Origin: a virus
Direction: 5' to 3' (one strand)
Length of the DNA stretch: 50,306 nucleotides
Virus record (IMG/VR): IMGVR_UViG_3300042383_000480
Span: 1-50,306 of that record
The notes below the pieces were generated by a model. That model was not told where the DNA came from. It worked only from the letters and a program-made list of their open reading frames with translations, and made no database searches. Shown in pieces: positions 26,005-38,100 of the stretch. The translations under genes were made by a program, and so were the position numbers. Numbering within the stretch: the first letter of the stretch is position 1; each line of letters begins with the position of its first letter.

Positions 26005-29000
26005 TTAAATATACTCAATCATTTCCTTTTCTATCTTAATTGTAGTTTTTTGGACTGCCCCCAATGCTGGGTTTGGTGCAACACTACTAACGGTTGTTCC
26101 TGCATTCGCAGATAGTTGAATGTTATATGGAGCGGTTGCATTTGGTGCAGCTGTATATGTAACTATAGTACCGTTTGTTTCTAACACTGCATATTCAGTA
26201 ATATAAATATTTGGTGTTCCAGATATTGCAATTGCACCAGTTGTACCGGTAAAGTTAGCACTCATTGTAGCGGTTGAACCAGATATACCAGTAATATAGG
26301 TATTAGCAGGTACACCAGCACCAGTTATATACATCCCTGGGTATAAAACACTTCCAGCATTTGTTGGTGTTGAGACCGTAAATGTTGCAGAACCATTTGT
26401 TAATGATGGACTAGCTGCATAAGTTGGATTAGCTACATATGCTTGCATAACCGTATTCAATGCCAATGTTGCAAGTGTGGTACCAATAGTTACAGAAACC
26501 CCTGCTGAAATTGCAGTAATAACACCAACACCAGTTGCAGATCCGGCAATAACATCCGTTGCAGGTGCAGCTGGTGTTAAAATTGAAATAGTCATGCCAA
26601 TATACAACCCATTTGTATTTGTAGTTGATATAGTTGCAGATCCTGATACAGCAGTAGTAATCATAAATATGCCAAATGGTGCATCATGTGTTACCAGTAA
26701 TTCAGAACTTTGTGATCTAGTAGATGATGCCCCAATTTGATTTGCTTGTAATACATATTTTGCAGAACGATGTGTACTAGTCAAAAACAACCCAGCTTCA
26801 TTTGGATTAATTGCTGAAATATTTGTAATAGTACCAGCAGTTGGTGTTGATCCACCAGTTACTTGATAAGTAATGGTACGCCCAGTCACGGCAGTAACTA
26901 ATACAGATGTTGGTGTTCCACCATATAACGTACCAGCTCCATTGGTTGCAGTTAATGATGCACCAACCGCAATGTCATTCGTTGACCAAACTCCATTACC
27001 AGATAAGGTAATAACAGCAGTCCATGGGCCAGTTCCGGTAATTGATCCAATAGTAGCGGTGATTGCGCCACTAGTTGGTACAATAGTATCAATAACCAAT
27101 GCTGAACCAGTAGTTGATCCCATATCAGCAATAGTTGTGTTAATTGAACCAGAGTTACTTAATACCCATGCAGCGGTAACAACCTCATTACCAGATGCAG
27201 ATTGGCTTGGAGTAACACCTAGTTTAACGACACCATTATTCCCAGTGGTTAATGATGATGGTCCTATTACGATACTACCGGACACACCTGTAAAGATATT
27301 AGCTGTACCTGTAGTTACATTTGTTGATAATGCAGCTGTACCAGTTATACCATTACCATTAATAGTTAATGTACTATTTGCAGTAGCTAAACCAATCGAT
27401 ACTGCTTGTCCGCCAACCGTAACTGCACCAGTTACACCAGTAAAAATATTTGCAGTACCGGTTGTAACATTGGTACCTATTGTAGCTATACCCGTTGTAC
27501 CATTACCGTAAATATAAACAGTTGAGTTACCAGCATTTGTACCAGCATACACAGTTGTTGCTGCACCACCAATATTTACAGTGCCAGTTACACTAGTAAA
27601 AATATTAGCAGTACCGGTTGTAACATTGGTACCTATTGTAGCTATACCCGTTGTACTATTTCCTCTAATATTTACAGTAGAATTACCAGTAGCTACGCCA
27701 ACATTCATAGTTGATGCAATTCCACCGATATTTACAGTACCAGTTACACCAGTAAAAATATTTGCAGTACCAGTAGTTACATTGGATGTTATGGTGGCTA
27801 TGCCTGTTGTGTCATTCCCTCTTATAGTTACTGTACTATTTGTGGTAATTGGCCCGACTGTTAAGTTACCGCCAGTTACAACAGCACCAGTGCCACTTAA
27901 ATTAAGTGTTCCGGTTGTACCAGTAAATAAGTTAACAATACCTGATGTAACGTTAGATGTAACAGTTGCGGTACCAGCTGCACCGTTTGCATTGACAGTT
28001 AATGTTGTATTGTTACTGGTTGTACCAATTGTAGCATTACCTTGAGTAGTTAATACACCAACCGCAGTTGTACCGGTAGCTGCACCAATAGTTATAGTAC
28101 CAGTAATAGATGTAAATATATTTGCAGTACCAGTTGTAACATTTGTACTAACAGTTGCTGTACCACCAACTGCACCACCATAGATATATACGGTACCTGC
28201 ACCAGAAGTTGAACCTAAGTTTAATGTGGTTGCAGCTGCTGCCGATTTAGCAAGGTTAATTGTTGTTGCAACATTAGCTAAATTTAATGTAGCCACATTT
28301 GCGCTGAATATATTTGCAGTAGTTACACCTGCTGTTCCTGCGATAGTTGCATTAGCTGCACCAGCTAATGTTAATGTTGTATTACCAGTAGCTTCGGTAC
28401 CAATATTAAATGAGACCCCACCAGTACCAAAGTTAAAACTACCAGTTGCATTAACTGTTGGGAAGAAACTTACTCTTGTAGCAGCATTCGATGCATCTAA
28501 TTTAGCTATTACCGAACTGTTTGGAGTAGTTGGAGTGCCTGAATTAAATTGAATAACATTGGTTGTTGCTACGCTTGATGTACTACCAAGGTAAACAACT
28601 GAATTATTAGTTGATCCACCAATATTAACACTAGTTAAATATGCACCTAAATTTAAGGAAGTATTAGATGAAGTGTTTGGTAAAGTAAATGTAGCAGCTG
28701 GTGATATAATATTACCAGTAGTTAATGTTAAATTTCCAGTAACGGCTAATGTTCCACCTAAACTAGTATTACCGGCGGCGACTAGTAACGCATATGGCGT
28801 AGTAATTGTTGCATTTCCAGTAGCTACAGGTGCATTAGCTATATATAATGATGAAGCAGTAGAATATGTTGCCGCCGAATAAGAATTGATAGTTGTTTGA
28901 CCAATTCTAACAATAGCAGCATTACCACTTGTCCCATTATTATCATAAATGGTTGAGTTTGGAACAGAAATTGCAGCACCTGTAGTTACTGATAATTTAC

Positions 29001-31257
29001 CACTTCCAGATGATGCATTAGGTAATGATGTACTAGGTACGGCATAAAGACCTGCGCCACGTATTGTCCCATACATTCCACTGAAAATACCACTATTTAA
29101 TGATGTTTCAGATCCTTCTTGATAGAATTCAAAAGATTGTGAGTCATTCGCCCAACCGGAAAATGCAAATCTATCAGAAAAAATAACACGTCCAGAATTA
29201 AATGTTGCGATACTCAGTGCTGGTGTTGAGAAAGTAATACTTGCACTAGTTGAGCCATTTCCGGTTGCTGTTAAAACTTTTGTTGATGCCCCTGCTGGAT
29301 ATCCAGTAGTGTTGAATGCACTATTTGTATCAGTAAATCCGGCTAAACTAATTTGTGATCCAACAGTTAATAATGGCTGTGGTTGAGTGTTGGTGGCATT
29401 TGTGCTGAATGCATATGTAACAGTTGCTGTATAAGAACTAATAGTAGTACTTGAAACTGTACCTAAATCATTACTTAATGTCCATGTTGTACCAGATCCA
29501 CTGACTATATACACGCCTATATTAGGACTAGATAACCCGGTATACCAGATATACTGACCAGCAGCGACACCGGTTCCAGATGAAAGTGTTAATACTGTAC
29601 CAGAAATACTACCAGTTGTAGACCATGTTGATGAAATTGCTGCAGCAGATACTGAGCCAGCTGGAATTTCAGTTGCAATAGTTACTACCGGAATATTATT
29701 TGCAGTTAAAGCAGTTGTGGTACTATTAACATATGATACTGTACCAGATGATGATGCTGAAACAGAATATGTACCATTGTATCCGGCTGCGCTTGCACTA
29801 GTAATAGTAATCCATGAGTTTAACGCAGATGCACCTGACCCGGCCTGAACTGGCAATGTTAACCCATCGTGTGCTAATGTAAGAGTCACTGTACCAGTAT
29901 TTGTTGCCAATGATGCAACGGGGATATCTTTACCAGCTGCCGCTAATCCATTATTAAAATTATGATATTTTAAACCAGAATCTTTGCTGTTATTTGAAAC
30001 GATAAATCCATTACCTGGTTTATTTAAATCTAAAACGGAGTCAGAATAATTAGCGTTTGTTGTTATTATATTGGTAAGTCCACCAGTTACAGTAAATGTA
30101 CCATTAACAAGTAAATTTCCGCCGATTTGAGTAGTACTAGAACTATTACCAATTAAAATATCAAGAACAGACGATGATGGTGAGTTTAAAATACCATATG
30201 ATGTAACGCCGCTTGCGGAAGTTATACCAGTACCGGCAGTACCAGTACCACCAAGTGATGCGGAAAGATAATTAATAAATGTTGAATTTGGGTTACTTAA
30301 ATCCAATTGTCCATAGGTTGGTGCCGTATTTAATCCATTAGATAACAGTACCTGCCCAACAGCAACATCATTTAACCCACCCAATGTACCGAATGAGTCA
30401 GCGGCATAGATTAATGCACCCTTTGAGAATGCACCAGAAATACCACCGTTACTTGCTGCGATTTGTGCTGCGGATTCTGCCATCCAGGATGATGATGATA
30501 CCGCACTAAATCTAACAGTAGAATTGGCAGTTATTGCATAAAATGCGTTATTTGCTAAACCATTGATTGATGAAGCAACCCCTGCAGTAACACTTGCAGC
30601 ACTTAACTGGGTACTAGGTACTTTATCAACAGAAAATTGTGTTGAACTAATAACACTAACAATTTTTGTATTTGCAGCAAATACACCAGTACCACCCGTT
30701 ACAGTAACAGGTAATCCTGCTTGTAAACCAGTGGTAGTACCAGAAGATAATGTAACTATTTTTTCTGCAGTTGTTCCGATGGCCCCGGATGATGAACTAG
30801 TAGCAGATAATACAACTGGTGCTAATGGATATACATATATCGGGTTAGCTGTGTTGTTAATAATAACAGTTGATCTACCCGCAATTGGTGGAGGTAACGT
30901 AACACCATTGTATGGTGCCGTAGTTGCCGAGCTACTATTTACAAATGCTACATCCATAGTAACAGCGGTTGCTGTTCCTTGGGTTGTTCCAGCAGCAGTA
31001 TATGTTGCGGTCATTGGGGTCATTGTAGAATCAGTATATGCAACTGTTCTTCTTACGATTGATGATCCCAATAACGCCGAATTAGTATTTGTTGAGTTAC
31101 CTTCATTAACAAATAAATTATAACCATCCCATTCAACCGAACCATTGTTAAGTGCTGTTAAATTAACACCTGGTTGGAATGTCATTGGTGATTGAGAGGC
31201 TGTACCTGCTGGTAGACTAATACCAGTTCTAACTAAAAATTGTCTGTTCGTTGACAT
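26005..31257 (-). CDS. Giant repetitive fibre / virion surface protein
   Basis: At 1750 residues this is the largest protein here. The start MSTNRQFLVRTGISLPAGT is a fibre-type anchor. The body is almost entirely Gly/Thr/Ser/Ala/Asn beta-repeat. The middle-to-end part has near-identical units of the form TGIATIGTNVTTGTANIFTG (nucleotide period 156 bases at 27452, 27608 and 27764), as in a long beta-solenoid. The C-terminal domain HRSAKYVLQAN...SSELLVTHD...NIYITEYAVLE is the one seen in two neighbours, but about 150 residues are inserted in its middle. There is no enzyme motif. AGGAG precedes the ATG. It is probably a tail or side fibre; its cellular target cannot be read from the sequence. 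Confidence 0.88.
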   Translation of the reverse strand: MSTNRQFLVRTGISLPAGTASQSPMTFQPGVNLTALNNGSVEWDGYNLFVNEGNSTNTNSALLGSSIVRRTVAYTDSTMTPMTATYTAAGTTQGTATAVTMDVAFVNSSSATTAPYNGVTLPPPIAGRSTVIINNTANPIYVYPLAPVVLSATSSSSGAIGTTAEKIVTLSSGTTTGLQAGLPVTVTGGTGVFAANTKIVSVISSTQFSVDKVPSTQLSAASVTAGVASSINGLANNAFYAITANSTVRFSAVSSSSWMAESAAQIAASNGGISGAFSKGALIYAADSFGTLGGLNDVAVGQVLLSNGLNTAPTYGQLDLSNPNSTFINYLSASLGGTGTAGTGITSASGVTSYGILNSPSSSVLDILIGNSSSTTQIGGNLLVNGTFTVTGGLTNIITTNANYSDSVLDLNKPGNGFIVSNNSKDSGLKYHNFNNGLAAAGKDIPVASLATNTGTVTLTLAHDGLTLPVQAGSGASALNSWITITSASAAGYNGTYSVSASSSGTVSYVNSTTTALTANNIPVVTIATEIPAGSVSAAAISSTWSTTGSISGTVLTLSSGTGVAAGQYIWYTGLSSPNIGVYIVSGSGTTWTLSNDLGTVSSTTISSYTATVTYAFSTNATNTQPQPLLTVGSQISLAGFTDTNSAFNTTGYPAGASTKVLTATGNGSTSASITFSTPALSIATFNSGRVIFSDRFAFSGWANDSQSFEFYQEGSETSLNSGIFSGMYGTIRGAGLYAVPSTSLPNASSGSGKLSVTTGAAISVPNSTIYDNNGTSGNAAIVRIGQTTINSYSAATYSTASSLYIANAPVATGNATITTPYALLVAAGNTSLGGTLAVTGNLTLTTGNIISPAATFTLPNTSSNTSLNLGAYLTSVNIGGSTNNSVVYLGSTSSVATTNVIQFNSGTPTTPNSSVIAKLDASNAATRVSFFPTVNATGSFNFGTGGVSFNIGTEATGNTTLTLAGAANATIAGTAGVTTANIFSANVATLNLANVATTINLAKSAAAATTLNLGSTSGAGTVYIYGGAVGGTATVSTNVTTGTANIFTSITGTITIGAATGTTAVGVLTTQGNATIGTTSNNTTLTVNANGAAGTATVTSNVTSGIVNLFTGTTGTLNLSGTGAVVTGGNLTVGPITTNSTVTIRGNDTTGIATITSNVTTGTANIFTGVTGTVNIGGIASTMNVGVATGNSTVNIRGNSTTGIATIGTNVTTGTANIFTSVTGTVNIGGAATTVYAGTNAGNSTVYIYGNGTTGIATIGTNVTTGTANIFTGVTGAVTVGGQAVSIGLATANSTLTINGNGITGTAALSTNVTTGTANIFTGVSGSIVIGPSSLTTGNNGVVKLGVTPSQSASGNEVVTAAWVLSNSGSINTTIADMGSTTGSALVIDTIVPTSGAITATIGSITGTGPWTAVITLSGNGVWSTNDIAVGASLTATNGAGTLYGGTPTSVLVTAVTGRTITYQVTGGSTPTAGTITNISAINPNEAGLFLTSTHRSAKYVLQANQIGASSTRSQSSELLVTHDAPFGIFMITTAVSGSATISTTNTNGLYIGMTISILTPAAPATDVIAGSATGVGVITAISAGVSVTIGTTLATLALNTVMQAYVANPTYAASPSLTNGSATFTVSTPTNAGSVLYPGMYITGAGVPANTYITGISGSTATMSANFTGTTGAIAISGTPNIYITEYAVLETNGTIVTYTAAPNATAPYNIQLSANAGTTVSSVAPNPALGAVQKTTIKIEKEMIEYI
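27280..28200 (-). repeat. Tandem beta-solenoid repeats in the giant fibre gene
   Basis: Several imperfect copies of a unit encode GIATIGTNVTTGTANIFT followed by a VNIGG strand. Three adjacent copies are spaced exactly 156 bases (52 codons) apart; outer copies diverge in length. Confidence 0.75.
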
Positions 31258-31281
31258 CCTATTGTCTCCTATATTCTATAT

Positions 31282-34200
31282 TTAGCTATAAAACCTAAAT
31301 AATGATACCGTCATATTACTAGTATAATTCGGTGTAAAAATCAAACTCACATTACCATCTACAATAGTTGCCGAAAAAAATCCCATTATAGAATCAGTAA
31401 ATTGGATACCATATTCAGTTAAGAAGATATCAGTTCCATCATGAACCAGTAATAAATCTTGGCCAGAAATAGAGAACGGAGTGGCATCCAAATCTTTAAT
31501 TTTAATAATATACTTTGCCATATCAGCAAATGATGTTGTAAACGAATCTACAACGGTTGGTTCTCCATTAATTACTGGAACATCAATGGTAGAATCATAT
31601 CTATCAGACGACACGATAGTAAATGACCCATGTGCAGGGGTTGTTCCACCTATAATTGTATTGTCAATAGTCCCACCAGTAATTTCAACATTATCGCTAA
31701 TAACATTTGCTTCAATTGTTCCAATTGCACCAGTCACTATATTGTTAGTTATTGTTGCATTAGGGATGATGGTGAACGCATCAGATGATTGTCTATACCC
31801 AAAAAATCCAGTTCTGTTTAATAATATATAAGTTGGTGTTAAATTATAAACCCCACTACCTAATTGGAATGTTACTGTAATATTAATTGAAGTTGAAGTA
31901 GGAGATGCAGTGCTAATAGCCCATGAATTATTTAATGAATCAGGTGTTGTTCCAATAAAAGTGATATAGTCATTTGTTGTAATACCAAGATTTTCAACAG
32001 TATCATTAAATGTAACAACAGTTGTGTTAGTTGTTCCATCTGATGTTACAACTACTGAAACAACATGTGCTGTTAAATCAATATTGGTATCAAATTTTAC
32101 TCCAACATCATTTTCTGTATGAAGTGTATTTGCTTCTGGACCAACTGATATAATTGGGTCAACTACACGCAATGTACTTTGTGCTACCAATGGTAATTGT
32201 GAACTAACCTGAGTTGATCCGACTGACAATGCATATGTTTGATTAGGATAAAATTTAATATCCCCATATATAGGATCTGCAGAAAGTGTAATAAAATTTG
32301 CATATTGCAAATGATTATTATTTTGATTGACCATCATTAACAATCTATTATCTTGATTATAGCCAATAGATAATGAAGGGGTTAATGCAACTGTTGCATC
32401 ATACATCGTTACGTTTGGCGATAATTCAGTAATATATGGTTGTGAACCAGTTTTTAAAGTACCATATAAATCGTTAAAATATCCTTTATTCCATTTGAAT
32501 GATGATGAACCAAGATTTATAATGTTAGTTGTTTCAGGTATAATACTTCCAACACCGGTTATACCAAGTTTTAGATTAGTATCTAATACTGTATTTTTAA
32601 TTATATTACCATTTATTGATATATTATCTACCTGCAAAGAGGTTAATATACCAAGACTAGTAATATTTGGTTGGGCTGCATTTGTAACATCCGCCGCATG
32701 TAATGCAGTACCATTTAAGTCTCCATGAAACGTAGGTGCATGAACCCCGTACCCAACATAAAGCGTTTTAGCAATACCAACACCTCCGGCTACTTTAAAT
32801 GCACCGGTTGATGGGGATGTACTATCAATTGTACTAGTAACTTGTACAGATCCTGTCCCAGATGTAGATAACAACATATCTCCATTTGTTATTACATTTT
32901 GAATCGTATCTTGTGAAATTAAAAAATTACCAATATTAACAGTTGGATAGGATTGACCGCCACCAACAACTTGATCAACATATGCTTTTGTTGCGACATC
33001 TTGTCCAGAGGTTGGATCGATCACGTTGGTAATCTTACTGTTTGATGCATTAATTACACCCGTTCCATTTGGGTTTAATACTAGGTTTTGATCAGTGTTT
33101 ATACTACTAATAGCATTGCCATTAAATATTAAATCATTAATTTGTACAATACCTTGCACATTTCCACCACCAACCAATGGTAAATAATTATTTTCTAAAT
33201 ATTTTGATACAGCATATTGTGTTGGAGTAGTGAATTGGTCTTTAAATCCGGTACTAGAAATAAGTCCAATATCGTTACTAATTTCTTTAAGCTGTACACC
33301 AGATGGTACACCATCTCTAATCAATGGCCCAATAGCACCAACATTAGTAAAATTAAACGTACTAGCATTCATAGTAGTGGTATTAGTAATCATATTGATA
33401 GAAAATACATTACCAACTTGGTATGTTCCACCTTGATCAATGCTAGAATAATATATTCTTCCAGTATTATTTTCAGTAATTTGATTATTTTGATTTGCCG
33501 CACCATTATTAGTTGGTAATGCATTGTAAGTTACACCAGATCCAACAAAATTAAATTTGTGGCTATTCGCAGTAATTACACTAGAGAAGTAAAATTTTGC
33601 AGTCCAATTAGATAACACATATGGTAATTCTGGGTATGCTTTAATAAATGAGTTTGTTCCAATAATAGGAGTTGTATTTGTTATCAGTAGATAATTTGGG
33701 TTTCCTCCAAAATGTACAGCGGTACCAGTAATAGGAGATTGTGTTAAACTTCCAACTGGTATTTCGGATACCCCAGATATACTAGCAATCGCAATTGCTG
33801 CGGTTGTACTACTTCCAACAAATTGTATTGGCGGAATAGTGGTGTATCCACTACCTTGATTTGTAATAACCACATTAGTTACAGACCCATCTGATATAAC
33901 TGAATACCCACTTGCAACAGTCCCAGTATATAATAAAACTGCACCACCGTTATTTTCACTTCCAGAAGTATGGATTGGTGGGGATATAATATCAAGAATA
34001 CCAGTAGTTGTAACCAAATATAATCTGGTTTCGTAGTATATTTGAGTATTAGCTAAAACTGTAGCCCCTGCTTGCCACTCAGTACCAATTTTAATTTCAG
34101 GAGCAACAAGGTAATCAGTGCCGCCATCAGTTATCGAAATTGCACTTAGAAAACTGAATAATGATTGACTAACAATAGCATTATCCACATATGGTGTACT

Positions 34201-35160
34201 ATAATAGTTAGAACTCACTAATCCCAAATCACCATATTCTGTTGTACAGCCATTCAATGTTATATTTGCACCATAGTTGGCTTTCACACCAATATTACAA
34301 AATTTTGTAGTACTATCATTGACTTCAAGCGATACATTATATTCAGCAAGGATTCCGATCCCACCCTGGTTTGTTGCTATAAAATGATCAACAACAACGG
34401 TTTTTACATACGATTCACTGGAAATAATTGATCCATCGATATGTATACCCCCTCCACCAGCTGCTTGATCAACACGTTTCAATGTATTAGGTACATCAGC
34501 ATCTAATAATGGTATTTTTCGTGGTGAGATCAATTCATTTTGAACTGTTTGGAATGGAACAAATAATGTTCCATCATTCAAAAATGGTCCTGAAACACTT
34601 TCACAACTTTTAATAAGTGGTGGGGTTTTAATAACAATTCCATTAACTATAGAAAATGCATAGGATGGGGCTTTATGATTTTGTACGGACAGATTTTCAA
34701 CAACCGACCCACTATTCAAATAAAATACATTCAATGATGGATTCTGTGGAATTACCACGACTCGTGATTCGTATCCAATAATACTAACATTTTCTGGAAT
34801 TATTAATGGATTATTTTCAATATATACCCCAGCAAATACAATAATAGACGTGCCAGCGGTAGCAACACTTAATGCAGACAATAGTGTTTGTTTAGGTGAT
34901 GCTAATGATGATCCTGTGTTACTATCGTTACCATTTTTTGATACAAAAATAACGTTCTTTGTAGGAATAGTATTAGTAATAAGTGAACTTTGAGGAACCC
35001 ATGAGGTCTTTCCATCCACGTTCCCAATTAAAATACTATTATTAACTGTTGGTCTACCCAACGCCGGTTGTGCTTGTCCTAACGAAACATATTCATATCT
35101 GTTTATGGTAAGTTGCGTTGCTGGTACTACTTTTGTTCTTCCACTTAATAAATTAGGCAT
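31282..35160 (-). CDS. Beta-helical virion structural protein with modular insertions
   Basis: The product is 1292 residues. Residues about 65-330 look like a right-handed parallel beta-helix of pectate-lyase type: VIFVSKNGNDSNTGSSLASPKQTLLSAL, ASPKQ, VYIENNPLIIPENVSIIGYE and later GGGIHIDGSIISS. Inserted cassettes follow, such as QIYYETRLYLVTTTG...SPPIHTSG and ITNQGSGYTTIPPI. The middle holds fibre-type GVGIAKTLYVG and AATKAYVDQVV-like pieces. The C-terminus MAKYIIKIKDLD...DLLLVHDGTDIFLTEYGIQFTD is the domain shared with the proteins at 24226 and 26005. Its ATG overlaps the stop of the upstream gene by eight bases, so the two are coupled. It is related to the protein at 38361. A baseplate or fibre part is likely. 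Confidence 0.85.
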   Translation of the reverse strand: MPNLLSGRTKVVPATQLTINRYEYVSLGQAQPALGRPTVNNSILIGNVDGKTSWVPQSSLITNTIPTKNVIFVSKNGNDSNTGSSLASPKQTLLSALSVATAGTSIIVFAGVYIENNPLIIPENVSIIGYESRVVVIPQNPSLNVFYLNSGSVVENLSVQNHKAPSYAFSIVNGIVIKTPPLIKSCESVSGPFLNDGTLFVPFQTVQNELISPRKIPLLDADVPNTLKRVDQAAGGGGIHIDGSIISSESYVKTVVVDHFIATNQGGIGILAEYNVSLEVNDSTTKFCNIGVKANYGANITLNGCTTEYGDLGLVSSNYYSTPYVDNAIVSQSLFSFLSAISITDGGTDYLVAPEIKIGTEWQAGATVLANTQIYYETRLYLVTTTGILDIISPPIHTSGSENNGGAVLLYTGTVASGYSVISDGSVTNVVITNQGSGYTTIPPIQFVGSSTTAAIAIASISGVSEIPVGSLTQSPITGTAVHFGGNPNYLLITNTTPIIGTNSFIKAYPELPYVLSNWTAKFYFSSVITANSHKFNFVGSGVTYNALPTNNGAANQNNQITENNTGRIYYSSIDQGGTYQVGNVFSINMITNTTTMNASTFNFTNVGAIGPLIRDGVPSGVQLKEISNDIGLISSTGFKDQFTTPTQYAVSKYLENNYLPLVGGGNVQGIVQINDLIFNGNAISSINTDQNLVLNPNGTGVINASNSKITNVIDPTSGQDVATKAYVDQVVGGGQSYPTVNIGNFLISQDTIQNVITNGDMLLSTSGTGSVQVTSTIDSTSPSTGAFKVAGGVGIAKTLYVGYGVHAPTFHGDLNGTALHAADVTNAAQPNITSLGILTSLQVDNISINGNIIKNTVLDTNLKLGITGVGSIIPETTNIINLGSSSFKWNKGYFNDLYGTLKTGSQPYITELSPNVTMYDATVALTPSLSIGYNQDNRLLMMVNQNNNHLQYANFITLSADPIYGDIKFYPNQTYALSVGSTQVSSQLPLVAQSTLRVVDPIISVGPEANTLHTENDVGVKFDTNIDLTAHVVSVVVTSDGTTNTTVVTFNDTVENLGITTNDYITFIGTTPDSLNNSWAISTASPTSTSINITVTFQLGSGVYNLTPTYILLNRTGFFGYRQSSDAFTIIPNATITNNIVTGAIGTIEANVISDNVEITGGTIDNTIIGGTTPAHGSFTIVSSDRYDSTIDVPVINGEPTVVDSFTTSFADMAKYIIKIKDLDATPFSISGQDLLLVHDGTDIFLTEYGIQFTDSIMGFFSATIVDGNVSLIFTPNYTSNMTVSLFRFYS

Positions 35161-38100
35161 TTGCGGTCTCTAATATGCTAAGAGTAACTTTTAACCCGCT
35201 AGATTCACTAGCGTAAGCTACTATACTATCAAATGATTCAATAATCATTTTCCCTTGTATTAATGATGCAGAGTCATTAGGCGGAATTGAAAATTCCTTA
35301 ACGATTTCTGTAACAGTATCACCCGATTGATATCCATTTAATGTTGCTGGGTCAGCAAATACTGGTAAATTACGATAATGGGCAAATGTAACCGTGATTG
35401 TGTGGTTAGTTACATTTGATACTTGCGCCATTAATACGATACCAGTAACCCCCGGAGGTGCTGTATAAATTTTTGTTGTATTTGGTGTATTTAATGAATC
35501 CATATACCCAATAACTTCGGCAATTATATAGTCTTTATTTGCCATTAATAAATTGAATCCCTTAACTATGTCAGTATTAGTTGACGCAGTTAACCCAATA
35601 GGTACCCTTGTTGGTGCCATTGATGGACCAAGATTTATAATTGGATATAATGTATTTGAAATTAAATTATACATTGATGTAACAACTGAGGTGGTTGATG
35701 GTTGCAATGATATAAACATTTGAACATCTGTTTGGTAAGGGGCAGTTACATACTTTGTACCATTTAATTCATTTTGTACAAATGGTTGTGTTAATCTAGT
35801 ATTTTGTAACACCCCAGCCATCACAATTCCCATATAGTTATAAGCATTTAATGTATCTGTTTTTTCTGATGCAACGACCGATGTGGTAGATGAATTATTA
35901 TAATAATAAACCCCTGCTTGTATAGCTTGTCTATTACCTGAATGTTCTAGATCAAAACGAATACAATCAACAATGAACCCGATGTCACGTTTACAAAAAT
36001 CAGCAGTTGCTGTACCATTACCGGTACCAGCAGTCACTGCAGTAAAAGTGGATCCATGTGTATATGTTATTCCAGTTGTACCAGCAATCGTATTCCAATC
36101 GGTTGTTGTTCCAACGTAATCAACTGTGTAAACGTTACCAGGAATAAACGATCCAGCATCATATCTTGTTACATATGTGAATCCAGATTGAGTAGTTGTA
36201 TTAATATATTCAATTACCTCTGCTTTCAAGAAATTTTTATTAGCTAATAATATTTCAAATGCATTAATAGTTGATGTATCAATAGATGGTTCTAAACTAA
36301 TTGGTTTAATTTCGGTTGCAGTTGATGGACCATTTAGAATTATATTAGTAATTAAATCAATATTTTTCTCAGCAATTTCAGATTGTAAACTAGTTCCGTA
36401 TGATGTTGTAATCACTTGTTTAACATCATTTTGGTAAATACCGGCAACTGGTTGGCCTTCAATCACCATTTTTACTAGATCTTTCAAGTAGTTGTAAGCA
36501 GATATTGATTGTGAAACTTCATCAGATACCCCATATGATCCATATGAAGAAATATTGGTAGTAGAAACATTTTGATTTTTATTAACGGTCCAAGTAGTAC
36601 CACTACCACTAACAATATATGTACCAGCAATTACATTATTACCACTAATGTATTGGCCTTTTGCAATAACTGAATTTGGAGCTAATCCACTGATGGTCAA
36701 CGTAGTTCCAGAAATATAACTTGATGTTGACGAAAATTTTGCAGTAGTTATACTAATAGGGGTGCCAATATTATGAACATTACTAACTGTCCATGTAGTC
36801 CCACTTCCACTGATGATGTAAGTACCATCAGTAATTCCAGATCCAGTTATATATTGTCCTTTAGCAACTGTACCAACTAAGGTTCCACCAATTGTCAATG
36901 TTGTTCCAATAATCATACTTGCAGTTGATGTAAAATATGGTAATAATGGTATAGATGAGATTGCAGTTGTAGCAACGTTCTGTGTATTGTTGACCGTCCA
37001 TATCTTTCCAGATCCACCTGTAATATATGTCCCAGAAATAACGTTGGTTCCTTGTAAATATTGTCCAATTGCTATTGTTCCCGAAATAACTCCACCCACT
37101 GTCAAAGTAGTTCCAGAAATAGTGCTTTCAGTTGATGTAAATTGTCCAGAATTTACCGATAACTGGGATGCATTCGAAAATTCATAATAATAAGTTCCTG
37201 CTTGGATTGATTGTCTATTTCCACCATAAATTAAATCAAAACTAATACAATCAATAATGTAGCCAACATCACGATAACAATTATCTCTATTATATACAAA
37301 GTTATACCAGATTGATGCACTAGAGGTAGCAATAGCTATATTATTTGATATCCATGCATCTATTTCTGATTGTACAAATTTTTTATTAGCCTGAATAAGT
37401 GAGTATACGTCAAGCAACAACTCATCAGTAGTAATCAATCCATTGGATATTATTTGGTCAGTTACACCATTTGTACCATTATTAATTATCCCAGTAATAA
37501 TACCGAATAACTCATTAATAGTAGTTGAGTAGGTATCACTTACATACAAAGTAGTATTTGTAATTTGTGTTAATGTATTACCGTTTGACGCAGTTATTGA
37601 TTGGTTAGAAATAATGTCCAGCATCATTGATTTAATATAATCAATTGCTGCAAGTGTTTGGAGGGCTTCTGCAGGAATACTAGTATTCCCTTGTCCCCAA
37701 TATTGTAACGCTGAGAAAGTTGATTGGGTTGATCCACCAAATAATAAATCAAATGCCAATGAATCAATAATCAATCCAGTATCTCTGGCACATTTTACTT
37801 GATCATATTTGTACCCTGTATAGAACATATCATCAACGAATGCTTTTACTTCTTCTTGTAAAAACGCCTTATTACTCCCAAGTAAAGTTGAAGCATTTAG
37901 CATACCTGAATCAGATACTACCATAGAATTTGGTTCAATTTTATTAGTTGTACCTGCTATTCCATTTTCGATAATATCAATAATTAGATTAAATTCAGAC
38001 TCAATGATATCAACCGCTGCATCACTTCCAGCAGTCCCTAACACTTGTGTTTCGGTATTACCAGGAGTTGGTGAAACTAATTCACTTTTAGCAATTTTTA

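Noticed and set aside
26873-28552. Plus-strand Val/Pro/Ala-rich ORFs opposite the giant fibre gene
   Set aside because: They are mirror readings of Thr/Asn/Gly repeat codons; there is no ribosome site and no recognisable domain.
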